Assembly: GCA_949987565.1 (NCBI GenBank) | Contig: OX465103.1 | Location: 25,956,725 to 26,020,724 of the forward strand | Direction of reading: 5' to 3' | Length of the DNA: 64,000 nt | From: Luidia sarsii | Taxonomy: Eukaryota; Echinodermata; Asteroidea; Paxillosida; Luidiidae | In this document: one piece after another, positions 10,501 through 19,700 of the stretch | Numbering within the stretch: the stretch's first letter is position 1 | How the letters are laid out: each line of letters begins with the position of its first letter | Notes under the pieces: model-generated | What the model was told of the DNA's origin: nothing | The model's input: only the letters and a program-made list of their open reading frames with translations | Database searches by the model: none | Program-made: the position numbers and the translations under genes

Positions 10501-11469
10501 TGTTCAAAACTAAGTTCCCAGTCAGTTTTTTCCTTATATTATTCAGTTATTTGCATGACCTAATTTTCAATTTTGATCGCCGTATGCTAAATGATGATAA
10601 AAAACAAAACTGTTTCTAAGAACTAGTACTAGTAGTAGGACTATAGTAGTACTAGTACTGAGTAGTAGTACTTTGTACTATTATTTAGTAAAAGTAATAC
10701 TATTACTAATACTGGTATCACTACCAAGTATTATATTATTATATTATATCATTATAATATTATCTTATTATAATTTTATTATTCGTAATAATGCAAATGG
10801 CAATGGGCTACAGTACTAGCTATGGAGGAATAAGAAGAGATCCACCATGCACTAGCTGATGGCTGGGCTTAGACCCGTACTCCGTAGACAGGACCTAGAT
10901 TTCCCATCCCCTAGTCTGAGGGGAGCGAGGATCTGGGCACTGGTTACCGGTCAAGATCAGCCTCAGGCCCCTTAGCCTTGGATTCCATCATTCCAGATAG
11001 TCCGAGTAACTTGGACCCTTACATTTACAATCGCCCTTTTTAATTTTTTTTGAGGCGGTCGGGCGATAGTAGGGGTAGTCATGGAGTCGAACACATCGTT
11101 GTTCCGTGGAGGTAGAGGAGGGACCTCCATGGTTGTTCCCACGTGTTTCCTTACTGAGAAACTTGGACCCTACTATCGCCCGACCTCCTCAAAATGTTAC
11201 AAAAAGGGCGATTGTAAGGGTCCAAGTTACTCGGACTACATTCCAGACACGCAGGGCATGCAGTCGATGCTCACCATGCAGTACTGTGCATGGGCGGCGC
11301 CAGCTTCACCGAGGCCGCCGACTAGTCTCGTCTTGGCCCGGCCCGCCTCCGGGAATCGACTGAACAAGATCACCCTTTCTTTTGTCGTGTGCCTTCTCTG
11401 TGTAATGACGACATAAATACACGAGAGTGCGGCAACGATCGCCGACAGGCACACATAATTTAGCCACAT
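1542..11469 (-). CDS. Bifunctional TIGR04282-TIGR04283 arsenosugar-type glycosyltransferase, 11 exons, 502 aa
   Basis: Exons in coding order: 11469-11275, 9994-9764, 8864-8714, 7697-7573, 6940-6800, 6537-6405, 5717-5531, 5253-5210, 4176-4055, 2733-2638, 1625-1542. All junctions are GT-AG and phases match, giving 502 codons plus TGA. Residues 5-24 are a hydrophobic signal-anchor. Residues about 31-240 match the TIGR04282 (DUF2064, nucleotidyltransferase-like fold) family: FSRFPEAGRAKTRL, GHLGARM, GSDIPAID, ARDGGYYLVGL, KWGTSTV. Residues about 254-500 match the TIGR04283 GT-A family-2 domain: VVIPTLNEERNIEGA, VSDGGSTDGT (294-303), GRQMNAGA, HADTRLP (347-353), AYGDQAMF (413-420), MMEDYEM (437-443), ITSARR near the C-terminus. 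In bacteria the two families are separate proteins found with radical-SAM/selenodomain (ArsS-type) loci. The fusion and the membrane anchor are seen here; the sugar-transfer role is inferred. The 44-nt exon 8 is the least certain. The start has A at -3 and G at +4. Confidence 0.88.
1785..2520 (+). repeat. Minisatellite, about 25+27-bp alternating unit
   Basis: Near-perfect alternation of CATGCCAAGTGACCTTCTTA and CATGCCAAGTGACCATCATG sub-units (25 and 27 bp, 52-bp higher unit) between about 1838 and 2115, with decayed copies to 2520. It fills most of the last intron of the transferase gene (1626-2637). Confidence 0.9.
2790..3235 (-). repeat. tRNA-like SINE, family 2, split by a foldback element
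   Basis: Reverse complement of the family-2 SINE: tail (GGGTTTGCCCTGCTCGACGT), tRNA-like 3' half ending at TTTCTAGTG, then a foreign 148-bp insert, then the tRNA 5' half (ATGTCCTAACCACTTGACCA) and GGTCGAGGTCGTGTGG. The remaining sequence resembles the 3' part of a second copy. Confidence 0.75.
2903..3050. mobile_element. MITE-like foldback, GATTTCAC family
   Basis: The termini GGGTGGATTTCACAAAG and TTTGGTGAAATCGACCA are imperfect inverted repeats. The interior has paired motifs (TTACGAT...ATCGTAA type). It is flanked by the direct repeat CAG at 2900-2902 and 3051-3053, and it interrupts a SINE, so a 3-bp target duplication is directly visible. Transposase superfamily not assigned. Confidence 0.8.
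4293..4405 (+). repeat. Trinucleotide microsatellite (CAG/ACC/AAC)n
   Basis: An interrupted run of CAG, CAC and AAC triplets inside the transferase intron between exons 8 and 9. The open frames through it are a consequence of the triplet period, not evidence of coding. Confidence 0.9.
4914..5113. mobile_element. MITE-like foldback, CCGGCAACGGCATTC family
   Basis: Left end AACGGCATTCTTCCTGGAGG and right end GGGAAGAATGTCGTTGCCGG are inverted repeats. The inner motif ATTGGCCAA occurs on both sides. Homologous copies lie at 36004-36207 and about 48672-48825. It lies just downstream of transferase exon 8 (5210-5253), in intron 8. Confidence 0.8.
5881..6262 (+). repeat. Composite: GATTTCAC foldback fragment fused to family-1 SINE
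   Basis: 5881-5993 is the left part of the GATTTCAC foldback family. From about 5998 the sequence becomes the family-1 SINE body (TTCCACTTTGTGTGAACC) followed by a tRNA-like part at 6181-6250. The foldback right end is missing. Confidence 0.7.
7020..7510 (+). repeat. A-rich microsatellite (AAAAATAG)n
   Basis: About 490 bp of AAAAATAGAAAAATAG-type sequence in the transferase intron between exons 4 and 5. On the coding (minus) strand it is a very long T/C-rich stretch about 80 nt upstream of the exon 5 acceptor. Long F/S/I-rich open frames here are low-complexity artefacts. Confidence 0.92.
7948..8012 (+). repeat. tRNA-like SINE family 1, fragment
   Basis: Contains the end of the SINE body and the tRNA-like start (GGCTGGATAGCTCAG), broken off after the A box. 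Confidence 0.7.
8194..8479 (+). repeat. tRNA-like SINE, family 1
   Basis: Nearly full-length copy: body from TTGAAAAAGCTGCTTCCACT, then GGAGACATACGGCAGTCAAT, then tRNA-like part from GGCTGGATAGCTCAG with intact B box GGTTCAAGTCC and tail AAAGTTTTCTTTGCC. Confidence 0.85.
9410..9478. mobile_element. GATTTCAC foldback fragment
   Basis: Right-end fragment (GGGTTATCCATCGTAAGTTG ... GTGAAATCCACACCAG) preceded by a short (GGAT)n run at about 9395-9412. Confidence 0.65.
9596..9731. mobile_element. Foldback element, TAGGTTTGCGGTGAC family
   Basis: Begins TAGGTTTGCGGTGACGCCAT and ends in the inverse GGTGTCACCGCAAACCTA. Inner arms with GTTCTGAAAAGAACCGGAGG fold back too. It ends 32 bp from transferase exon 2. 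Single arms of the same family recur at about 16535, 21380, 31550 and 59538. Confidence 0.85.
10085..10497 (+). repeat. Chimeric SINE: family 2 tRNA part joined to family 1
   Basis: 10085-10190 is a family-2 tRNA-like unit (CTCGGTGGTCAAGTGGTTAA ... GGTTTGAATCC). It runs directly into the family-1 body (GGAGATATACGGCAG) and a family-1 tRNA part with B box GGTTCAAGTCC. A later CCGGTCCAGTCAAAG at about 10460 indicates an internal duplication. Confidence 0.7.
10620..10800 (+). repeat. AT-rich microsatellite (AGTACT/TATTAT)n
   Basis: Cryptically simple AGTAGTACT then TATTATATTAT sequence in transferase intron 1. Confidence 0.85.
10998..11239. mobile_element. Foldback element, TAGTCCGAGTAACTTGGACC family
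   Basis: The left arm TAGTCCGAGTAACTTGGACC is matched by GGTCCAAGTTACTCGGACTA at the right end. The arms continue as AATCGCCCTTTTT/AAAAAGGGCGATT, and an inner pair GTCGGGCGATAGTAGGG/CCCTACTATCGCCCGAC follows. A shorter relative is at 30610-30723. It ends about 30 bp inside transferase intron 1, next to the exon 1 donor. Confidence 0.9.
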
Positions 11470-13764
11470 TTTTATTTAAAAGAACCAGGCTTTGTGGGAA
11501 AGTATGAGTTCCGTTTCACACACCTATTTCCAAACGAAAAAAAAAATCATAATATTGCACCAGACTATTGTATGAGGTGCAAACAGGTAAAAATAAGAAG
11601 CCAGCAAAAAATGATATTTTGTTCCCTTTATGAACATCATTTATGATGAATAGAATCAGAATAGGTTAGATTAATTTACTGTATTTAATATGAATACAGT
11701 ACATAGCATGTAATATCTTTATTTCCCGATGATACTTGGAACTTTTCAATATTGCATAATTGATACAAGCGGCTCTTTTTGGAAATTACAAACCTATGTT
11801 GTATACGTATTACGGGAATTACAATAGTGTTTACTTATTATGCACTACTCAGTACAGTACAGTGCATGTACTGTCAGTGTCAGTGCCACTGCCAGTAATC
11901 CTGTCGAAAGAGGAGGAGACTTCGGGATTTTTGTTCAGCTCTGGAAGAAAGGTATTCCTTGTTATTGCTTAGTTTCCGACCGCTTTTTATCTGTTCAATA
12001 TCTAGGATTCATGCCCTTTTCTGTCATTGGCGCGTTGAGGCATGGTTGAACGTGAAAAATGGGGGCTAGAATTTGGGGCTAGAAGACTAGAAGTTAGAAG
12101 TAGAACTTCGATCGCAGTGTGTGGCTATGCTACATACACTGTACAGTCTCAGTACACGGGATTCATGTCCACGCCTAAAAAAAAACCTCCCAGAACTGAG
12201 GCCTTGTTGTTCGCAAATTTTCGGCCATAATCCCTTGGGCCAACTTCAACTAGCTGCCGGTTGCCTCACGAATTGCGTGGCCCATTTTCAGTCAGCTTGT
12301 GAAGTTTTGGGGATTTTAAAGCTTGCGCAAATTGTTATATTCTGTTCAGATTCCATGAGTGTATGAACTATGAATGATTAGAATTATGAGACAGTGAGAG
12401 ATAGAGATGTGTGAGTGATACTGATAAGTGATAGTCGCTCAAGTGGATTTTTGACTTGTCTTGTCGTTCTGGTAAGATGACATCCCATTTTAATGAAACA
12501 GATTTTACTCTTCTCTTGCTATTCTATTTCATGTAAATGTTTTCCAGTATTTTCATGGTAAACTTTTACTGAGCATCAGCCAGGAATCTTTGGAAAACCC
12601 CCGTGGAATGTTGTGTCTTTATTTTTCAAAATAATTTACTTGCACCTTTAAAAATGTATGCAGCACTTTGATTTTTAAAGCTCCACTTTCAAACTAATTG
12701 TGGTTTTAGACTGAGCTCACTGATATTTATTTACAGGATGAGAGATCTGATTAGGATACTGCAGAGATGGAGTTAAATTCTTCAAGTATTCGATCTTGAA
12801 ATTTCTCTCACTAAGAAAAATGGATCACCTTATTGTATTTGTAGTCAGAGAGGGTTACGGTTACCACAACTAAACCTTATTGCTACCATTCTGTTTGTCC
12901 AGACACCTGTAGTTACAGGTATGATCAATAATAATCACCGGTGTTATTGTTTTCAAGTTTCAACATATGATTAATGTACAAAAATGTTGCAAACTGCTTA
13001 CTTTCTAAAATTAACAATAATATTTATCCAAATCTGAAAAAAAAAATTGGCAAAGAAAGATTTGACTTGACCGGAATTTGAACCGGAGACCTCTGTTTAA
13101 TTGCGTACCAGCACTCTTACCATTTGAGCTATACAGCGCTTAGATGGTGGCTTCCCAACAATCCATCTCTATTCAACTACCGGTAGGCCTTTGTAGTCTT
13201 TGCCGGATTTGGGGCGCCAGTCAGTAGTCAGATGCATTTTACCATTAACTGCCGTATATCTCCTCCAGGGATTTCACCCCCCTGCTTTTCAGTTTCATTC
13301 AGACGCCAGCAGCCAATTGTTGTAAACCTGGCTATAGCAGCTCGGGGATCACACAAAGTGGATGTAGCTTTTTTTTTTTTCCAATTATTCAAAATTACCC
13401 ACTCTTTCTGGGGTTTTTTCCCATTTCTTTCACTGTTTAGAGTAATATGCTACAATGTTGCAAAATGCAAACTGCCTGTTGACCAAAGTGACTGAAATGC
13501 AAATATCAATCATTAGGAGGGCCCGACGTTTCGATCCCAGCCTTTCTCACAGGCGGTTTAGTTTGGTATCAAGAGGCTTGAGTTTGTATCACCGGAATGT
13601 TCTAGAGCTTTTGGGCTGTTGTGTGTAGTAGACGTTTCTGCCCACAGATGTCGTATGTGCCCTTCCCATTACAGTCTAGGAATACTCTGTCCTTTCCCGC
13701 AGGGCCAACCTTTAAGCACAGGATCTGCACTTGGTGACGGCATGTTGGCCAGACTACCGAGGCA
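11470..13764. other. Spacer between divergent transferase and ABTB1 genes
   Basis: 2.3 kb between two divergent start codons, so it must hold both promoters and any untranslated first exons. No CpG-dense promoter or convincing TATA element was recognised. It contains a minus-strand SINE (13040-13365) and a GGGCCTGACG-family fragment (about 13514-13555). No other gene is supported. Confidence 0.6.
13040..13365 (-). repeat. tRNA-like SINE, family 1
   Basis: Reverse-complement copy: TTGGCAAAGAAAG tail, B-box complement, TTTGAGCTATACAGCGCTTA (A-box side), GGATTTGGGGCGCCAGTCAG, then body to CACACAAAGTGGATG. Confidence 0.82.
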
Positions 13765-16700
13765 ATGGCATCTTATCGTAAGGACCAGCATGAAGCCTTT
13801 CGCTGCTGCAAGACGGGCGACCTCACCAGGCTGCAGTGAGTGTTCAAATTAAGTAGGAGGTTTGCTGCGACACCATGTACATGTATGCATATCACCTCGA
13901 ATATTACCAGGGATCACACCCCTGCATCAAAGTCAAAGTTTTCTTTGCCAATTTTTTGATCTGTTTTGTTTTTCTTTTCTTAATTTTCTAAAATGTCCAG
14001 GTACCTCGTGGAGACCAAGGAAGTTGAAGTCAACATAAGGGATACATGGGATAGCACCCTATTGTGAGTAGGGCCCCATATCACTATGAACATCTTAACC
14101 GTGAAAATGGGGTGAAAATGTCATTTAGCCGTGAAAAGAAAATTCACCGTGTTTTCACCCCTATTTCATGGCACACAGTTAGCCAAGTCATTTTCAAGGT
14201 GTTTTAACCAGTGGTCTCCAAGGCCACATTCTTGGTGGTAAATGGCTAGAGAAGTATCTGGGAGTGGCAGGTAAGGACACCATACAGTACCTCCATGGGG
14301 GCTGTTGGTCCCTACTGATAATTGAATTAGCCATCCCTCAAGGCTGGAGCTTGCCACACTGGATATTCACGTTTTTTCCAAGGTCGATCTTTAGTGACCT
14401 AAGTATGTCCTTATCAGGTCAGAGAAGAGATTATTTTCACGGTGATTTCACTGTAAAATGCACCGTGAAATCACAGTGACTTTTTAGTTTCACGGCGAAA
14501 TGACATTTTAACCCCCTTTTCACGGTTTAGATGTTCATAGTGTATCTATTGCCCATTCTGCAGTGCACATACATCTGTACATGGCTGGTGTCCACACTGA
14601 CAAAAGTTGTGTGTGACATTTGTATCTGAATGATGAAGGACGCCAACCAGATCTGAATAGTGGCAGACAGAGGCGGAGTTGAATGATTGCATGGATGAGC
14701 CCGCTCCGAAGAGCGGGCGAGTGTGACCCCTCCCATGGCAGGGAGGTTTTTGCATTTTTTATGCTTTAGAACAAATCATGCCACTTTATTTATTTTATTA
14801 ATTTCATTTTTCGGGATACATGTACAGAATTCACATCACAGCACACAAGTAAAAATAAAGTTGAAAATAGAAATAAATAAATCAATTAAAAAAATAACAA
14901 AAATAAATAAAAAATAAATAAACAGACAGACAAACAACAACAGCAACAATGACAGAAACAACGTCCAATGAACTCCCGCAGGATTGCCCAAAAGAAACTA
15001 GTTTCTGTCAGGGGGCTCTCCAAACTAATTGGATGACAGAAAACAAAAAATATAAAATATAAAATATATATACAAAAAATATAAAATATATACATGTATA
15101 TGGAAAAAGAACAAAGAACTAAGAACTAAGTAAATTACAAATATGCCAAACATACCAATTGTTGCTTATTTATGGTGTACATGTATGGTGTGTTTGATCA
15201 ATCTACTGCTAACTACTAATTCAAAAGCACGGAGTGGATTTTGCCATCATATGAGCACCTCCAGACCTTTCTATCCAGCATGGCCGTCCTCAGTTCACTG
15301 ATGCTATCAAGGCCAGTGTCTTTCTTCAGAACACTGATGGAAGTGGCCCGTCCTCTCCCTCTTCTTGCCGTGCCCTGTTTAGGCTCCCAGAGAATGAGGG
15401 GATTTGCAGACTTAAACCAAAGAAAAGTTGTATCCACTGTGTGAACTCTGAGCTGCTGTAGCCAGGTTTACAAAACAACTGGTTGTTTGCATCTGAATGA
15501 AAGCGGGATCGTGATCCCTGGAGATATACGGCAGTGAATGGTTGAATTGCTAATTCTGTCTGGCAGTGTTTATTCGTCCTTTTTTTCTTCTTCCACTTTT
15601 CTCCATTCTTTTCTCCGTCCATCTGTTGCTAACAATTTTGAATTCTGAAAACTCTTCTCAATTCTTCTCGCAGATACTACGCCTGCTTATGCGGTCACAA
15701 AGAAGTGGTCAGGTTTCTGCTGGACAACGGTAAGAGTTGGTAGGAAGGCCATCGGAACGTATGCTCTGAGTGTGCCAATCTGGTCCTGAACTCCTGCTAA
15801 AGTTTTTGACGTGATCGCAAAGGCAGTCTAACCTCACCATGCCAGACCATTTTTTTCCTCATCGCCCATTACTTCTGATAGCAGGTTTGGATGAATGCAA
15901 CATTTCCAAAATTTGCCCCCCTCCCCCACCCTAAAAAATCATTTCAGAAATGCTATATCTGCAAACCAAACCTTGGATAAATTGTGTCGAACCAAGTGAA
16001 CTTTGCAGTGGAATTTATCTCTTGTCATCCTGAGGAATTACCCATTGTGAATGGTGCACTGGTGTGCGTTGCTAGAGCCTATGGATGGTATTGTGTGTGT
16101 TTGATGCACGACTGATTTCCAGCCTTCTGGCCTTGAAATGCCATACAGAGAAATCTTTGTGGCTGTCATCAGGTCAAGGTGTGGCAGAGGCCCTGGGAGC
16201 GTTTTGTTGCAAACTGCTCACTGACTAAAACGACCTGTAATACATGATGTATCTCAAAAGTTCAAGGGCCTGACATGTCGATCCTAGCAAAGGCAAAGGT
16301 TTAAGCAGAGGAAAACAAGGCTGTCCCTGGTACCTGTTGCAGTTCAGCTGGTTACCAAGGGTAGCTGTGGACAAAAAAGGCAGATTCTTTTAGGGCCAGT
16401 GATACGAAAATTTAGTAAATATGCTAACCAACTGAAGCAACCCAAATAGCAAATCACAAACATTTTGAAGTCTTGCACAAGTTGCACTTCAGTCCTTATT
16501 ACGATCCTTCTGCCTTTCAGAAAGGATAAATACCGTAGGTTTGCGGAGACACCATGTAAATTCTCTTTTGTGAGTAAGTGTGGTTCTGAAAAGAACCGGA
16601 GGAACTCGACGTTTCGAACAGTATACTCTGCTTGTCTTCAGGAGAATGCTGGATTCCAACTGGGAATTGGGCTTATGTAGTGTGGAGAGGGATCCTGGTG

Positions 16701-19700
16701 AGGGGATTAGCTCAGCGAAGGGTGAAGTCGGGAACTGTAAAGGCGGGAACAAGGGATGCCGCACAGGATCCTAGTTGTGGGTGTACTGTGTGTGTGCTCA
16801 CTCATGTGTGTCATAAGTGTGGACTGCTAGGGGAGTGAACAACTGTTACCAAGGGGGAAGACTAGTGGAAGGTCCAAAATGTCAGGTCATTTAGTGTTCA
16901 GAGATTCCTGAATACTTATGAAGGAATGCAGAGTGCATTTTGTGTAGTAAGCTGTGGCTATACTACTGACCAGGTTTCCCCCTTGGATTGTGTGAGTCTG
17001 AGGTGGCGACTGATGCTTTTGCTTTTGTCTCAGTAGAGGAATTTGGGCACATTGGGGATGCCCTACGCTGAGGCAATGTAATAATGTGCATGTCCGCATA
17101 GAAGCATTCAGTAATATTCAAGGCAACATCAGATATGTGACCCGGCACAGCATAATGAGGAATAACCCCCACTTTAGAGATTTTGAGATTTTCAAATGAT
17201 GTGAAAGAGTATACCATTAGCTTTCAAATGATATCAACATTATTTCCGTGTGAACTTTGTTGTAAATTAATAGTACAATGGGACCAAACACAATATAGCA
17301 GCACCATTCTAACTCTTCGAAAGCGGCCATTCAAAAAGGCAAGAACTTTACATTTTCATGAAAACTGTACACAAACACTCCCCCAAAATCCTCGTATTTC
17401 AACATTTAGAGATGGATATTGAAAAAATCCTTTAAACATAATATCCTCCTATACATTAACTTTCCGAAAATACAAATTTTGTTTATATTTTTTTTATCGA
17501 ATTGAGAAGATACTTTGACTTCAGGCGTTGTTTACTCGAAAAGTGTTTTGGTGGGATATTCCTCATGTCGTTGTGCCGGGTCACATAAATTATACCATGT
17601 ACACAGCGCTTTGCCCAAGCTAATTACCGGTAGGTGCTATCGTTTGTGTGTACAGTTTTCAAGCATGATTCTGACCCTTGAGGTGGCAAGTTTTGGGGAC
17701 AAACACCCGAGGTGGTCTATTACCTATTAGAAGTGAGAGGCGGGTCGCCTCACAATTTCATATGCAGGGGAAAGCCCGGCTACTGAAATCAATATGACGT
17801 TGTTATGATGACAGATTTGTGGCAGTAAAGTCTCCCTTTCTTTGCTTTGTGTATTTTTTTTAAAATTGTGTTTTAAAATTGTTTTTGTGTTACTTTGCTC
17901 TTTGTAAACTTTGTGTTACTTTGCTTTTTGTAAACTTTGTGTTACTTTGCTTTTTGTAAACTTTGTGTTACTTTGCTTTTTGTAAACTTTGTGTTACTTT
18001 GCTTTTTGTGATATACAAAAATGTTGCAAACTGCTTACTGACTAAAATTACTAAAATGCAAATCTTAAAATTTAGTGGGCCTGACGTTTTTATCCTAGCA
18101 GGACCTTTCTCAAAGGATTGTCCTTGGGACCTGGTGGCTTTTGTTTGAGTGCCGAACTTAGTTCTCGCCAAGTGAAGAACTCCATTGCTAAAGTCTATTC
18201 CATCCCCAGAAGTTCAGCACTAATCTCACTAATCCCTACCCTACTCACTAATCCCTACCCTACTCCTTGCCCTACCCTTTGATCTCACCCTACCAGCTTT
18301 ACTCTTTGTTCTTTGTTTCTCATCCGTGTCCTATTCACTCTCTTCCCCCTTCCTTCGTGTACATGTATCTGTGTTGTCCTTGTCACTCTGCCTTTGAGAA
18401 AGGTCTTGCTAGGATCGAAACGTCAGGCCCACTAAATTTTACTTTGCTTTTTGTAAACTTTGTGTTACTTTGCTTTTTGTAAACTTTCTGTTTCTTTGCT
18501 TTGTGTAAACTTTCTGTATCTTTGATTTTTGAACCCCCCCCTCCCCCCCGTACCTACCTCAAAGGAGCCCAGTGTGAGGCCAAGACCTTTGACGGCGAAC
18601 GTTGCCTGTATGGCGCCCTCACAGACGAGATTAGAGACATGCTGAAATCACGGAAGGCCGTCACGACGGGGAAAGCGCGTGGGGACAGCTACCAGGATTT
18701 CTTACGGAGGTCCGGACCCAGCTTTTCTGTTTTTGTGTGTGTTTTTGTTAGACCCAAGCCCTTGTTTTTGTATGTGTGCATCCAAGGCCTGTCTTTAGAA
18801 CAGACCAAGGCCCAATTTCATAGAGCCGCTAATTACACTATGAACATCTAAACCGTGAAAGAGGGTGAAAATGTCATTTTGCCGTGAAACTAAAAAGTCA
18901 CTGTGATTTCACGGTGCATTTTACAGTGAATTCACCGTGAATATAATCGCCTCTCTGACCTGAAAAGGACAGCTTCAGTTCACTAAATAGACCGTGAAAA
19001 AAACGTGAATATCTAGGGTGGCAAGCTCCAGCCTTGAGGGATGGCTAATTCAATTACCAGTAGGGACCCTCAGCCCCCATAGAGGTACTGTATGATGTCC
19101 TTGTAACTGTAACTACCAGATACTTCTAAATTGCCTCTAGCCATTTCCACCAGAAATTTCTTTTCACGGCTAATTAACATGTTCACCCCATTTTCACGGT
19201 TTAGATGTTCATAGTGTCAAGTGTGAAAATCTGCTAAGCAAGAAATCTATTCCCTGGTTAAAACGAGAGTACCAATCAAATGTCACTTGATGCTTGCTGT
19301 CCTTGACTTGTACATGTATTCCTGTATTAGGTGCTCAGCTTGAAATCCAAGTGGAACTTTTGCTGGCAGCCTGAATCTTTTGAGCTTTGAGAAAGGTCCT
19401 GCTAGGATCGAAACGTCAGGCCCACTAAATTTTAAGGTTAAATAAATTTGGTCGCTTATAAGCGACTATGGAATTGGCCCCTGGCCCTGACTCGGGCCAC
19501 GGTTTCGTCTCTGTTATCTGAAAGCAGAAAATACTTCTTTGTTGAAGTTGAAGCTTGGGACGGAACATGATCTCCAGACCATAACTAAAACCCCCTCGTT
19601 TTCATGTCTTGTCCTTAAAAATTGTTGGAGGAATTAACGACAGATTACCCTCGGCATAAGTGGTATGTATTAAAGTGAAATGGAGGGTGCACCATTTGCA

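Noticed and set aside
12042..12366. Short plus frames between the transferase and ABTB1
   Set aside because: No similarity, overlapping frames, and no consistent splice sites joining to ABTB1 exon 1.
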